64,000 nucleotides of DNA from JAAXIE01 sp965263155 (GCA_965263155.1 OZ253586.1:1550001-1614000), one strand, 5' to 3'. Shown: positions 1 to 8,648, counted from the stretch's first letter. A program made the numbers and translations. The notes: a model not told the origin generated them from the letters alone.

Positions 1-58
1 AAGTTAAACTGTGCGAACAGTTCGGTCGAAGGCAGCTGGAATCAGAGGTTGACACGCC

Positions 59-540
59 TTGCTAGAGTCGTCGATACAACGGAATCCGACTACAAGTTCG
101 GTAATCCCTTATCCGACCCTGCGCCGTTGCATCTCCCTAGACTTGGAGGTCTCGCACAAAGATAGCATCCTTTTGGCTGCGGCTGCCTACCGTCCCGACA
201 CCAACGACTCCCTGTCTATGGCCTCAACCCCCTGGCCTTCCCTCGCCACCCGTACCACCACCTGGTCAAGCATTACAAGGAAGGCGGTCTGGTGCGCAGG
301 CAGATTAACGATCCCCTCCTGGACAGCAAGCTCGCGGTTGAAGCCCTCTCAAACCAGTTGAAGGCGCTACAAGAGGCCCCGGCGGAACTGCTCACCGCCT
401 GGCACTGGTTAACTGCCACTGAGACCGGCAGCGGTTTCGACCTGGTTTTCTCCACGATAAGAGATGCACACAAGCCCTCCCTGGAAGAGGCTAGTGAAGC
501 GATACGGCGAAGGCTGGATTGCCAGGTTCAGGCACTGTGA
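59..540 (+). pseudogene. Remnant of RecQ-type helicase with DEDD exonuclease domain
   Basis: Two frames hold pieces of one protein. One frame, about 120-205, reads LDLEVSHKDSILLAAA followed by RPDT, like the first acidic block of a DEDD 3'-5' exonuclease domain. Another frame, about 217 to a stop at 540, reads NPLAFPRHPYHHLVKHY, then NDPLLDSKLA, then LLTAWHWLTA. From memory this matches the exonuclease/linker part of large bacterial RecQ-family ATP-dependent helicases; no search could be run. No helicase motors are present, and the gene is cut by a frameshift near 205 and by the absence of everything downstream. It is best read as a fossil of a DNA repair or phage-defence helicase; the first 60 bases of the window may belong to it. 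Confidence 0.45.
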
Positions 541-657
541 CTTGTGGGAAATGCCCAAGAACAGGGGTGGCCATTGGCCTATGTTCTTGCCTGGCTGTCG
601 GTAGCCGGTACCAACCGGTCAACGATGTTGGACTATGACCACAGGTAGGAGAACCAG

Positions 658-930
658 ATGGCGGACACGGCATCGGCATCGGCATTGCCCTATACCAATC
701 GATTCTGGGCAAAGTCGGAGCCACGATACGGCTACCCCAAGAGGATACACATGCTGGAGCACCATCTAGCAGATGTTGGGGCCTGCTTCGAAGCGTTGCT
801 GGCCCAGCCCACCGTCCGGTATTGCTTGGCCCGCTCCGGCGGACTGCATGACATCGATGATGTTATGCGGGGGAGGCTGGCCGGGTTGGCCGCCCTGCAC
901 GATATCTTCGGAACGGGCCACCGCCGAGGC
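658..930 (+). pseudogene. Cas3'' HD-nuclease N-terminal remnant
   Basis: The frame starts MADTASASALPYTNRFWAKS and continues with PKRIHMLEHHLADVGACFEA and LAALHDI. FWAKS near the N-terminus, a histidine-rich LEHHLADV helix and a following LHDI (the HD dyad) are the layout of the metal-dependent HD nuclease of type I CRISPR Cas3. The family normally has a Lys-containing segment, two more His clusters and then an SF2 helicase; all are missing. After LHDI the frame degenerates and a leucine-rich-repeat fragment follows within about 130 bases. No other cas gene or repeat-spacer array is visible in the window. It should be nonfunctional. The HD assignment is from motif layout, so another HD-domain family cannot be excluded. 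Confidence 0.5.
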
Positions 931-1060
931 AACAGACCTGCCCGACTCGGAACGGGCCACCGATGAGCCGGAGAGCAGGGCATCCTCTGGACAGCCCACC
1001 GCCGGGCCCACAACGAAAAGCGCCGAACCGTCGTCCACGCCCAGGGCCACCGCCGCGCCG

Positions 1061-1459
1061 ACGATGGTGCAGATCTCGTCCGAAACGGACCGGGAAGCCC
1101 TGATCGCCCTTTATAACACCACCGGCGGCCCGCAATGGGGTATGATCAACAATAACTGGCTGAGCGACGTGCCGATTCGCCATTGGACAGGCGTCACCAC
1201 TGACGACAACGGCCGCATCACCAAACTGGTCCTCTCCAACTACTGGTTGAGCGGGGAGATACCGCCGGAGTTGGGCAAACTCGCCAACCTGATAGGGCTG
1301 TTCCTCAATGGGAACCAGTTGAGCGGGTGCGTGCCAAGCAGCTTGTCGGGCCGGTTGGGTATGGAATATTCAGACCTGGGTGATTCCGGTTCTGCCCGTG
1401 AGGCCCCGGCTCACCCGGCCCATCGCCTAGACGCATTCACCGCGGAGCGTGTCACGTGA
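1061..1459 (+). pseudogene. Leucine-rich repeat protein fragment
   Basis: The frame reads ETDREALIALYNTTGGPQW, WTGVTTDDNGRITKLVLSN and LSGEIPPELGKLANLIGLFL, a plant-type extracellular LRR pattern (LxGxIPxxLGxLxxL) with the N-terminal cap common in Chloroflexota and other environmental bacteria. About two repeats and the start of the C-terminal cap (GCVPSSL ... MEYSDLGD) are present. After LGD the expected cap residues are lost and a shifted frame runs to the stop. There is no signal peptide in the same frame, so both ends are damaged. Intact relatives are secreted or surface proteins that mediate protein binding. The stretch just upstream (about 930-1060) is Thr/Pro/Ser-rich and could be a linker. 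Confidence 0.6.
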
Positions 1460-1620
1460 GAGCATTTGTGGGCTCACCCAGCGGGGAACAGTTAATGCAG
1501 TCTCTTCGCTGGGCACGAACTGGGACTGGGCGGCTACTATGCTGACTAGCTTCGGGGAGCAGTGACCCAGTATCTCAAACAGCCCCCCGGACACATGACA
1601 GGTACGAGGTTACTTGGTCA

Positions 1621-1914
1621 TTGAGCGACGTTATAGTATTTCTGGTCAACCTCCTGCTTCTAGTCGCCGTCGTGCCTCTGTATCTGTTGCCCACTGTAGT
1701 TGCCGTGCGCAGAGGCAAGCGAAACTCCCTTCCAATTTTTATCATCAACCTATTCCTAGGATGGACCTTCTTAGCCTGGGTCATCGCCTTAGCGTGGTCA
1801 CTGGCCCACGAAGCCCCACGTTGGCCGGAAAATATCCGCCGTTCGGCTCGTCCCTTAGAGAAAGGGTGGTCGCCTTGCCAAACCCAGCCTAGCGTCGCGA
1901 TGAGCTCATCGTGA
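1621..1914 (+). CDS. Superinfection-immunity-type small membrane protein
   Basis: A 97-codon frame with a TTG start. Two hydrophobic segments (residues about 5-25, IVFLVNLLLLVAVVPLYLLP, and about 40-62) flank a basic turn VRRGKRN. The signature NLFLGWTFLAWVIALAWSL matches the Imm superinfection-immunity family (T4 Imm-like, PF14373), whose members sit in the inner membrane and block DNA entry of related phages; bacterial homologues are common and mostly uncharacterised. The last 35 residues are polar and may be unrelated extension. It stands alone, with decayed genes on both sides. The start is uncertain because no strong ribosome binding site is visible. Family call is fairly firm, immunity role is inference. 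Confidence 0.7.
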   Translation: MSDVIVFLVNLLLLVAVVPLYLLPTVVAVRRGKRNSLPIFIINLFLGWTFLAWVIALAWSLAHEAPRWPENIRRSARPLEKGWSPCQTQPSVAMSSS

Positions 1915-2566
1915 CGCTAGATTTCTACCTACAGCACTCTCCCTCGTTGCCCGGGAAGCATTCTGAGGCCGTCCTTGCCTTGAGTACATTCCTTAACCAG
2001 CTGTAATCCAAACTGGGAGGTGAACACTGGGCAACGTGGGCTGCTTGGAGGTGGATTCGACCACAGGGAAGGTGGGCCCAGTTGTGTTGACAAAGCTCTG
2101 TGATTTGGTTCGAGTCCAGTAGGTGGGCCTACGGGGATGGTATGGCTAGGGGCGCTGTGAACCTACCGAGACCCTAGCATAAGCATGGGGATTCTAGCGA
2201 CCCGCGCGGTGTGTCAACCGCCGCCTAACAGTAGTCAGTACCTTTGCACGCCGTTGAAACGCTTGCGCCGTTGGTCCTGAGCTTGTCGAAGGGCTTTGCA
2301 AAGGCCCTGAACAGCAATCCTTCAACCAACCAGGGGAAACGCATTTTGGGCGACCTAGTGGTACGCCAACGCCTAGGGCAGCACTACAGTTATCGCATAG
2401 ACTGTCAAGGGCGGAGAGAAGGTGGGCCACTGCGGCGGAGAGAAAGTGTCCCACCGGGGCGATGAGAACGAACTAGTCGGGTTACCGGAGCGCCATGACC
2501 GGTCATGCGGTGTATCTGCCCTTTAGGCCGCCGACTTGAGGGCTTACACCCAACATAGGAGGACTC
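1915..2566. other. Intergenic region with repeat fragments
   Basis: No convincing gene. It holds a GGTTCGAGTCC-type repeat at about 2108-2144 that recurs inverted at about 53255-53295, a copy of the widespread motif GTCCTGAGCTTGTCGAAGG at about 2274-2292, and a pair of direct repeats at 2410-2454 that look like an insertion-sequence end. The promoter and leader of the downstream MetE-like gene must also lie here. Confidence 0.4.
2401..2460. mobile_element. Possible solo IS21-like terminus (direct repeats)
   Basis: Two 21-base copies, 2410-2430 and 2434-2454, both begin GGCGGAGAGAA and end in CCAC; they match at 18 of 21 positions with a 24-base period. They are preceded by CTGTCAAG. Tandem internal repeats next to a TGT..CA-like tip are typical of IS21-family ends, where IstA binds several repeats. 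No istA or istB gene is present in the window, so this would be a solo end. The family call is tentative. Confidence 0.35.
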
Positions 2567-3712
2567 ATGAAGAGAAGCACTTCCCGTATTCTCACCACCC
2601 ACACTGGCAGTCTGCCCCGTCCGGAAGGTCTGGTGGAGATGCTGGGCGCAGTGTCCCGCGGGGAGCCGGTGGACCAAGCCACGCTGGATGCCGCGGCTGA
2701 CGAGGCCACCGCCGGAGTTGTCGCAGCGCAGTTGGCGGCTGGGGTCGATGTCATCAACAACGGTGAACAGTCCCGCATCAGCTTCTCGACATACGTCACC
2801 CAGAGGATATCCGGTTTCGGCGGGGCCTGGAGCAGGCGGGGCCACCGGGACCAGAATGAATTCCCCTCCCTGGCACGCCCCCGAGCGGTTCAGTTGACAC
2901 GGGACGTTCCCACCTGCGTCGGTCCACTGGTGTATGAACGGCTGGACCTGGTCGAACGGGAATGCCGTCAGTTTCTTGATGCGGTCGGTGCTGCTGAAGG
3001 GGAACCGGAAGATTTGTTCATGACCGCAGCATCGCCCGGCATAGTGGCCTTGACCATGGCCGACCGCCATTACGCCAGCCACGAAGACTACGTGTTCGCG
3101 CTGGCCGAGGAACTGCGGAAAGAGTACGAGATAATCGTCGCGAACGGCCTGACCCTCCAACTGGACTGTCCCGATCTGGCCATGGAACGACATATTTCTT
3201 ACCAGGACGAACCGTTGTCGGCCTTTCAGGACCTGGTGGCCCTGCATATCCGGGCCATCAACCATGCCTTGACCAACATTCCCCCGGACCGGGTGCGACT
3301 GCATGTGTGCTGGGGCAACAGCGAAGGCCCCCACATCTATGACGTGCCACTGGAGGAGATCCTAAGCTTGCTTTACGAGGCCAAAGTAGGGGCGCTGGTA
3401 ATGGAAATGGCGAATCCGCGCCACGGCCACGAGCACCGGGTGTACCGTGATATCCCGCTGCCCGAAGGGATGATGCTGGTGGCCGGCGTCATAGATACCA
3501 AGACCAACTACGTGGAGCATCCCCGGTTGGTGGCCGACCGGCTGCATCAAGCCGTGGCAGTCGCCGGAGGTGACCCGACGCGGGTGCTGGCTGGGACCGA
3601 CTGCGGCTTTGACACCTCCGCCGGTTCCAACCGGGTGGAGGCGGGTATAGTCTGGCTGAAGCTGCGGGCTATGCGAGAAGGGGCTGATATCGCGAGCCGG
3701 GAGCTGTTTTAG
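2567..3712 (+). CDS. MetE-like cobalamin-independent methyltransferase
   Basis: 381 aa, intact, with GGAGG seven bases before the ATG. It begins with the family signature RILTTHTGSLPRP and continues DVINNGEQSR. The zinc ligands of the MetE C-terminal barrel can be placed: His and Cys in LHVCWGN (about residue 246), Glu in ALVMEMANPRH (about 276) and Cys in GTDCGFDT (about 345). The length equals one catalytic TIM barrel, half of true MetE, as in the many stand-alone 'methionine synthase II' proteins of Chloroflexota and in epoxyalkane:CoM transferase-type enzymes. It should transfer a methyl or alkyl group to or from a thiol on zinc; the physiological substrate is unknown. Two decayed relatives lie within 5 kb (5786-6976 and 7043-7240). 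Confidence 0.85.
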   Translation: MKRSTSRILTTHTGSLPRPEGLVEMLGAVSRGEPVDQATLDAAADEATAGVVAAQLAAGVDVINNGEQSRISFSTYVTQRISGFGGAWSRRGHRDQNEFPSLARPRAVQLTRDVPTCVGPLVYERLDLVERECRQFLDAVGAAEGEPEDLFMTAASPGIVALTMADRHYASHEDYVFALAEELRKEYEIIVANGLTLQLDCPDLAMERHISYQDEPLSAFQDLVALHIRAINHALTNIPPDRVRLHVCWGNSEGPHIYDVPLEEILSLLYEAKVGALVMEMANPRHGHEHRVYRDIPLPEGMMLVAGVIDTKTNYVEHPRLVADRLHQAVAVAGGDPTRVLAGTDCGFDTSAGSNRVEAGIVWLKLRAMREGADIASRELF

Positions 3713-4250
3713 GAGATTGTTGGGACAAGGAAGAAGGTAGAGAGCAACGCGGGTCGGATTTCCAAATGCAAGCGGCCCACGATGGGGCAGCGGGCCGAAG
3801 GTACCCAATCCCGCGTACCCTTCGTCATGACAGCCGTAGTCCGCTGGCTCTCCATTCTCCTCTCGTGAATCCGGTCGACAGCATCAGCAATTCCTTTATC
3901 TGTGAATCGCCGCGTTCACTGAAATAGCGGCAATCCCTCACGTCATCCAGTTCCCGAAAGGAGGCGGAGGGGGAGGCAAAATGACCCTGAGCAGACCGGC
4001 GGCGGCGGAACACTACCCGGCAGCGGGACAGACCGGGAAACCCATGTGCGGCGCCCTGCCCAGGAACAGAGAGCAAACCTTCAGGGAACCCCCCGGGAAC
4101 GATTCCGGCATCCGGGAGAGGGACTGCGGGAGATGCATCATCGTCCTGAAACAGACCTGAAGAGATCGCCCGGGTGATCCAGTGGTTCACGGAATAGGAT
4201 CCCGCCTAGGATATTGCCCCGGCTGCTCCAGACATGATCGTGAGGTATCA
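3713..4250. other. Intergenic, no recognisable gene
   Basis: About 540 bases between the MetE-like gene and the methyltransferase. Short frames exist on both strands, but none has recognisable motifs. No convincing terminator hairpin was seen. Confidence 0.4.
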
Positions 4251-4934
4251 ATGAATCCTTGGCAGTTCATCGGCCGGGCCCAAACCCCTGGCGGAGGAGC
4301 GGAGCTCGTTTTGTACCAACGTGACTCTGAGTTCTCGCTCAAAGCGGATAACCTGGAACTCATGAACAGCCGGGTTTATGGGTCAGAAGAAGCCATGGCC
4401 AGACTGGGCTGTCAGAACTTGGCAAAACAGCCGAGGGCCCGCGTTCTGATTGGCGGTCTGGGAATGGGCTACTCGGTGAGAACGGCGCTGGACATCCTTG
4501 GCGAGGATGCCCGGGTAGTGGTCGCGGAGCTGGTGCCGGCCGTGGTTGAATGGAACCGGGGAGTGCTTGCCGATTTGGCCGGCCGGCCTCTTGACGACCG
4601 CCGGACTGAACTCCATGAAGCCGACGTTATCCAGTTGATAACGGCCGCCAGAGGTGACTACGATGCCATCATGCTTGATGTCGACAATGGCGCGGAGGCG
4701 ATAGTCCGAAAGGGCAACAACTGGCTTTACAGCCTGCCGGGGCTGACCGCCACCTACGCGGCGTTGCGGCGCGGCGGGGTATTGGCGATATGGTCTGCCG
4801 GTTCTCAACCGCCATTCGTCAGACGTTTGCGCCGTGTCGGTTTCGAGGTGGATGAAGTCAAGGTGCGGGCGCGTGGTGGAAGCAACCGCAAGGGAGGCGC
4901 ACATCATGTCGTCTGGATTGCCACGCGCGGTTGA
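4251..4934 (+). CDS. Spermidine synthase-like SAM-dependent methyltransferase
   Basis: 227 aa from the ATG at 4251; an upstream in-frame ATG at 4182 would add 23 unconserved residues. A Rossmann-type SAM site is visible: VLIGGLGMGYSVRTAL (motif I, about residue 65), VVVAELVPAVVEW (acidic end of beta 2), and YDAIMLDVDNG (about 142). The arrangement matches the spermidine-synthase-like family (PF01564), but length and context do not show an aminopropyl acceptor. Many such proteins are annotated 'spermidine synthase' without evidence. It ends four bases into a small following frame. The neighbours are unrelated, so the substrate is unknown. Confidence 0.75.
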   Translation: MNPWQFIGRAQTPGGGAELVLYQRDSEFSLKADNLELMNSRVYGSEEAMARLGCQNLAKQPRARVLIGGLGMGYSVRTALDILGEDARVVVAELVPAVVEWNRGVLADLAGRPLDDRRTELHEADVIQLITAARGDYDAIMLDVDNGAEAIVRKGNNWLYSLPGLTATYAALRRGGVLAIWSAGSQPPFVRRLRRVGFEVDEVKVRARGGSNRKGGAHHVVWIATRG

Positions 4935-5029
4935 AGGAGGACAGCGTTGAATGGTGCTGGCACGGTGTCGCTGTTCAGGGAAAATGTCCGTTTAAGCGGC
5001 CGGCTGTAAAGGGCGGAGGAATAATTGAG

Positions 5030-5161
5030 ATGGATCAGCGCGTTGTGCGGGAACTACTCGGTCTCGGCGAAGACGCCGTCGCATCCGTAGACAGGCTGAG
5101 GATACTACTGGCCAGCGAGCCATCCATTCATGGGTCGAAGCAACCGGAGCTCCCTTCCTAG
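5030..5161 (+). CDS. Small hypothetical protein (43 aa)
   Basis: A short frame beginning MDQRVVRELLGLGEDAVASV, with GGAGGAATAATTGAG directly upstream giving a plausible ribosome binding site. An in-frame TTG at 4931 would overlap the preceding methyltransferase stop and give 76 aa, but those residues look unconserved. It is acidic and helix-rich, with no known motif. Its end overlaps the end of the convergent GPP34 pseudogene by four bases. It could be a real co-transcribed small protein or chance. Confidence 0.3.
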   Translation: MDQRVVRELLGLGEDAVASVDRLRILLASEPSIHGSKQPELPS

Positions 5162-5795
5162 CTAGAGAGCTCTACTTCCCCGATCAACTGGAAGACTCCG
5201 GGGTTAAGTAGTTCCAGGCTGCGCAGCAATTCTATGCGGGGCGTCGCCCTTTTCAACTGCTGCGGTGTGAGCAACTTGGGGAACAGCCCACAGGCGTCCG
5301 CCAGGCTAATGCTCATCACATCCCGAGGGTCGGGAATATCTCCATCGAACAGTTCGGACAGAATCCTGACCTTGACATCCTTCCTGGCCTCGCCGTCAAT
5401 GACGGGATAGACCCGGGACCGGCACCACTTGCGGGCGCCCCAGCCAAACCGGAAGACCCAGTGATAATCATCGCCGCGCTGGTCCAGGATGTCGCGAGAA
5501 ACCAGCCGGGCCAAAGCCTTGTCCTGGGCCAGGCACGAACGGCGGCGTGTGTCAGCCAATAATGAACGTTATGGTCGGCCGTTTACGATGGCTGCCAGTA
5601 TCGGGGCCAACAGGTCGTCGCCCGTGGGTGCGGAATCCACCAAGATGAGCCGGTCAGGATCGGTGTCTATACGGCCCTCCAAGGTCACGTCCATGAGGAC
5701 ACTGCTGGCCAGGGCATATTGCAGGGACCAGTCGGGCAAGCGCAAAAACTCCCCGCTCTGGTCTTCCGCCGGTGCCCGATCGAGTTTAGCTAGCG
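5158..5795 (-). pseudogene. GPP34 (GOLPH3/VPS74-like) protein, frameshifted
   Basis: Pieces in two frames rebuild a GPP34-domain protein. Upstream: EFLRLPDWSLQYALASSVLM, then LEGRIDTDPDRLILVDSAPT and LLAPILAAI. A middle piece, HNVHYWLTHAAVRA, lies in a second frame. The C-terminal part reads ALARLVSRDILDQRG, WVFRFGWG, RVYPVIDGEARKDVKVRILS and DPRDVMSISLADACGLFP. The original frame hits TAA just after NGRP (about 5577), and two compensating shifts surround the middle piece. GPP34 proteins bind phosphoinositides in eukaryotes; bacterial homologues are common in Actinobacteria and Chloroflexota and have no settled role. The N-terminus is not clean and overlaps the end of the decayed MetE-like gene upstream. 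Confidence 0.65.
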
Positions 5796-6976
5796 CGGGG
5801 CCAGAGTTGGCTGGAAGCCAATTCTGCGCCGGCCGCCATTGACCTCATCTTGGCCCAAGCAATATCCGGGTAAACCCGGTTCCGTAGCCACAATCCGTGC
5901 CCGCAATTATGTTTTCTCTCCCCATTATCCGGGCATAGGTCAATATTCGGTCTGCAACCAACTCCGGCGGCTCTACGGTCGTTGTCTTATGCGCGATGAC
6001 CCCGGTAATGTAGATTTTCCCTTCGGGAAGCTTCACGTCCTCCCAGACCTTCCAGTCCAACTGGTGGCGCACATCGGCCGCCTCCACAGAATAGGCCTGG
6101 GCCTTTACTTTTAGCATCAGGTCAACGACGTGCCTGAAGGGGATATCGTTGGTATGCGGGGTATGCCAGCTTCCCCAGCAGGTGTGGTACCGTACCCGCT
6201 CCTCCGGTATGTTGCTGAGGGCGTAGTTGGTTGCTTCAATCCGCAGGTCCGCGTGTTTGCGAAACTCTTCAATGCTGATGGGGGGTAAAATAGGGCAAAC
6301 TTGTCACACAAACCGGGATCGTCTATCTGCAAAATAAACCCGGCCTCTACAATAGCTTCGTAGTCACCCTTGAAGAACTCTGCCATGGCATACACGTACT
6401 CTTCTTCCGTCGCGTAATATTCGTTCCACAGAAAGTGGCCCAACCAGCCCGGTCCCAGGCTAGGGAAGAAGAAGTCGTCTAGACTCGCCCCGGCTGCCGC
6501 AATTCCTGCTTTCACCAACTCAATCTCGTGCTTTATTGCCTCCTGTCCACGGTACCCCATGGGCCCGGGGTGATGGTCCCCCGTTCTACCTGATGTTGCG
6601 CTGTAACGCCTGGGATAGGTACATTTCCCATTGCGTCATAAATCTCATAGAAATCTCTGAATTCTGGCATGTGTCTCTCTTGTTGGAAGTAAACGATGGA
6701 GGAAGGGGTGTCATCCGCAACTGGCCGCATCTCGATTCCGGTCAACCGGCTGTCGTAGTATTTGCCATCTCGGGCTTTCCAGAACTCTCCGTCGCTGTGA
6801 ACGTCGTTTTTCAGCTACCTCTGCTTTCGTACTAGATCGGCAACGGCGGCTGTTACCAACGCATCGAACCTTGGCTGATCGGTGTTGGCACGGGCCTCCA
6901 TTATTTCGCCAATGTTGCTCGGGTTGGGAAGCCTGCCGGCGTGAGTGGTGAGGATTCTGTTGGTGCTGCGTTGCAT
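5786..6976 (-). pseudogene. Second MetE-like methyltransferase, multiply frameshifted
   Basis: Starts at ATG 6976 with GGAGAATAGGAT upstream and reads STNRILTTHAGRLPNPSN. After DLVRKQ (about 6827) the frame breaks, then resumes DGEFWKARDGKYYDSRLTG, FQQERHMPEFRDFYEIYDAM, and, after further shifts, KHEIELVKAGIAAAGASLDD, WNEYYATEEEYVYAMAEF and RYHTCWGSWHTPH. The zinc ligands are still encoded: HTC, Glu in EAADVRHQLDW and Cys in GTDCGYGT. The last piece, YPDIAWAKMRSMAAGAELAS, ends at TAA 5786-5788. At least five indels are needed, so the gene is dead. It belongs to a MetE-like subgroup of about 390 aa distinct from the intact copy at 2567 (AGRLPNP rather than TGSLPRP). Whether it was a paralogue or a separate acquisition cannot be told. 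Confidence 0.8.
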
Positions 6977-7042
6977 ATCCTATTCTCCTCGGGGTCATAC
7001 TCTCTGGGCTCAAGAATAGTCATGGGTTGCCGAGAGCTAGAT

Positions 7043-7240
7043 CTATAGTCGTTGCGAGGCCAGTGCGCCCTCAGCCATGGTCCGTAACTTGGCCCGGACG
7101 ATCTCAGGTTCCAAATTGTAGTTAGACTGGGCGAAGGTGTCGTACCTGCAGTCGTACCCGGTAACTATATTCTCCCTGCCCACCAATTCGGCGTACCGGA
7201 CCGATTCGTTGGGCCACCAGTCGCGGATGCGCGGTGTAGT
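7043..7240 (-). pseudogene. Third MetE-like gene, C-terminal remnant
   Basis: A frame ending at TAG 7043-7045 reads RYAELVGRENIVTGYDCRYD, then LEPEIVRAKLRTMAEGALAS. This is the last 60 residues of the MetE-like barrel, including the Cys zinc ligand, here in YDCRYD instead of the usual TDCGYG. Nothing of the N-terminal 320 residues is recognisable upstream of 7240. It lies head to tail with the decayed MetE-like gene at 5786-6976, so the locus once held at least three family members. Nonfunctional. Confidence 0.65.
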
Positions 7241-7559
7241 TGGTCGTGGAGTCCACTACATCGGGAACGACTATGCCCGCTGTTGCGAGCTACTGGGCCG
7301 CTGGAAGTCCCAAGGCCTGTGCATGTCGTTCTCTGGCCTGCTCCGGACCCGGTGGAGTAGATCAGCCGGTTTGGGGAGCATATGTTGGAGTATGTGTAGC
7401 TCCACGACCATCTGTTGGTGTAATGTCGGGTTGATGCGCCGCCGAGGCCAGCCCTGACTCCGAGGCTCCAGGTGAGACCGATCCTCCCTCTGCCGAGGCC
7501 AGCCCAACAGTCGGTGGGGAGTCGGCAGACAACCCGAGCGAGGAAGGTACACCCCGCCA

Positions 7560-8510
7560 AGTGTCTACTGATGCCGGGCGCGACGGGAGGGAATGACGAC
7601 AGCACTCCTCTCGTTTCCGAAGAGTATGGAGATGAACCGAAGGCAGGCCATTCCCGGTTCGCCTCCGTCAGCGCCGGAAACAGCCACACCTGCGGGGTGA
7701 GGGTGGACGGGTCCGTCGCCCGCTGGGGGAACGATGGCTTTGGCCAGGCCACGCCGCCGGAGGGGGTTCTCCTCAGTCAGCGCGGTGGGTGGCCACACCT
7801 GCGGGGTGAGGGTGGACGGGTCCGTCGCCTGCTGGGGGAACGATGGCTTTGGCCAGGCCACGCCGCCGGAGGGGGAGTTCTCCTCAGTCGGCGCGGGGGC
7901 TGACCACACCTGCGGGGTGAGGGTGGACGGGTCCGTCGCCTGCTGGGGGAACGATGGCTTTGGCCAGGCCACGCCGCCGGAGGGGGAGTTCTCCTCAGTC
8001 GGCGCGGGGGCTGACCACACCTGCGGAGTGAGGGTAGACGGCTCCGTAGCCTGCTGGGGGAGAGATCGCTCTGGCTAGGCCACGCCGCCGGAGGGGGAGT
8101 TCGCCTCTGTCAGCACTGTGTGGGATGACACCTGCGGAGTGGGGGTAGACGGCTCCGTAGCCTGCTGGGGGAGCGATTGCCTTGGCCAGGCCACGCCGTC
8201 GGAGGGGGGAGTTCGCCTCAGTCAGCGCCGGGTTTAGGCACACGTGCGGGGTGAGGATGGACGGCTCCGTAGCCTGGTGGGGAGCTCTGGCCGGATCACG
8301 CCGCCGGCGGGGGAGTTCGCCTCCGTCAGCGCGGGGGGGAAGCACACATGTGGGGTGAGGATGGACGGCTCCGTTTCCTGCTGGGGCAATAACAGCTATC
8401 GGCAGGCCACGCCGCCGGAGGGGAGTTCGCCTCCGGCGGCGTCGATTGAACCACTGCGGGGTGAGGTTGGACGGCTCCGTTTCCTGCTGGGCTCTCAGGC
8501 CCGCAACTGA
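7560..8510 (+). pseudogene. RCC1-repeat beta-propeller protein, frameshifted
   Basis: Eight successive units of the type FASVSAGNSHTCGVRVDGSV followed by WGNDGFGQATPPEG, the bacterial RCC1 pattern (SAGxxHTCGVxxDGxVxCWG). Units are about 105-113 bases. Units 1, 5, 6, 7 and 8 fall into different frames, so the ring cannot be translated as one chain. Intact members are secreted beta-propellers, common in Chloroflexota and Myxococcota; they mediate protein binding. A candidate N-terminal part upstream (7240-7560) is low in complexity and has no clear signal peptide. Units 2-4 are nearly identical at DNA level, which points to recent duplication or gene-conversion-like copying before decay. Confidence 0.7.
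7660..8500 (+). repeat. Tandem repeats of ~111 bp (RCC1 units)
   Basis: The landmark CACACCTGCGG recurs at about 7685, 7794, 7905 and 8016, with weaker copies near 8127, 8238, 8343 and 8452. Spacing is 109-111 bases for the first four and 104-113 for the rest. The copies at 7794-8016 differ by only a few bases. The repeat is coding in origin, not a CRISPR or satellite. Confidence 0.75.
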
Positions 8511-8648
8511 CCGGCGCAGCCCTTCCGCAGGTAGGCGCCATACTTAGAGCCCAGTGTCAGCGAGTCTCGATATACCCGCATGGTGGGCTCCCAGCTTGCT
8601 GGGGGACTGCTCAGGCGCCGCCGCTGGGCACCGTTCGATAGTCCAGCA

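Noticed and set aside
2100..2140. Possible tRNA gene at GGTTCGAGTCC
   Set aside because: The T-loop consensus is there, but the flanking bases do not pair as a T-stem and no D-arm, anticodon arm or acceptor stem can be folded. The same holds at 53255-53295.
2405..3334. 309-codon reverse-strand frame over the MetE-like gene
   Set aside because: Shadow of the intact forward gene, whose motifs and ribosome site are clear.
3825..4190. 121-codon reverse frame as a gene
   Set aside because: No motifs, Arg/Ser/Pro-rich, no ribosome site; treated as intergenic.
7660..8500. CRISPR-like periodic repeats
   Set aside because: Period is about 110 bases, units are homologous throughout with no variable spacers, and they translate to RCC1 repeats.
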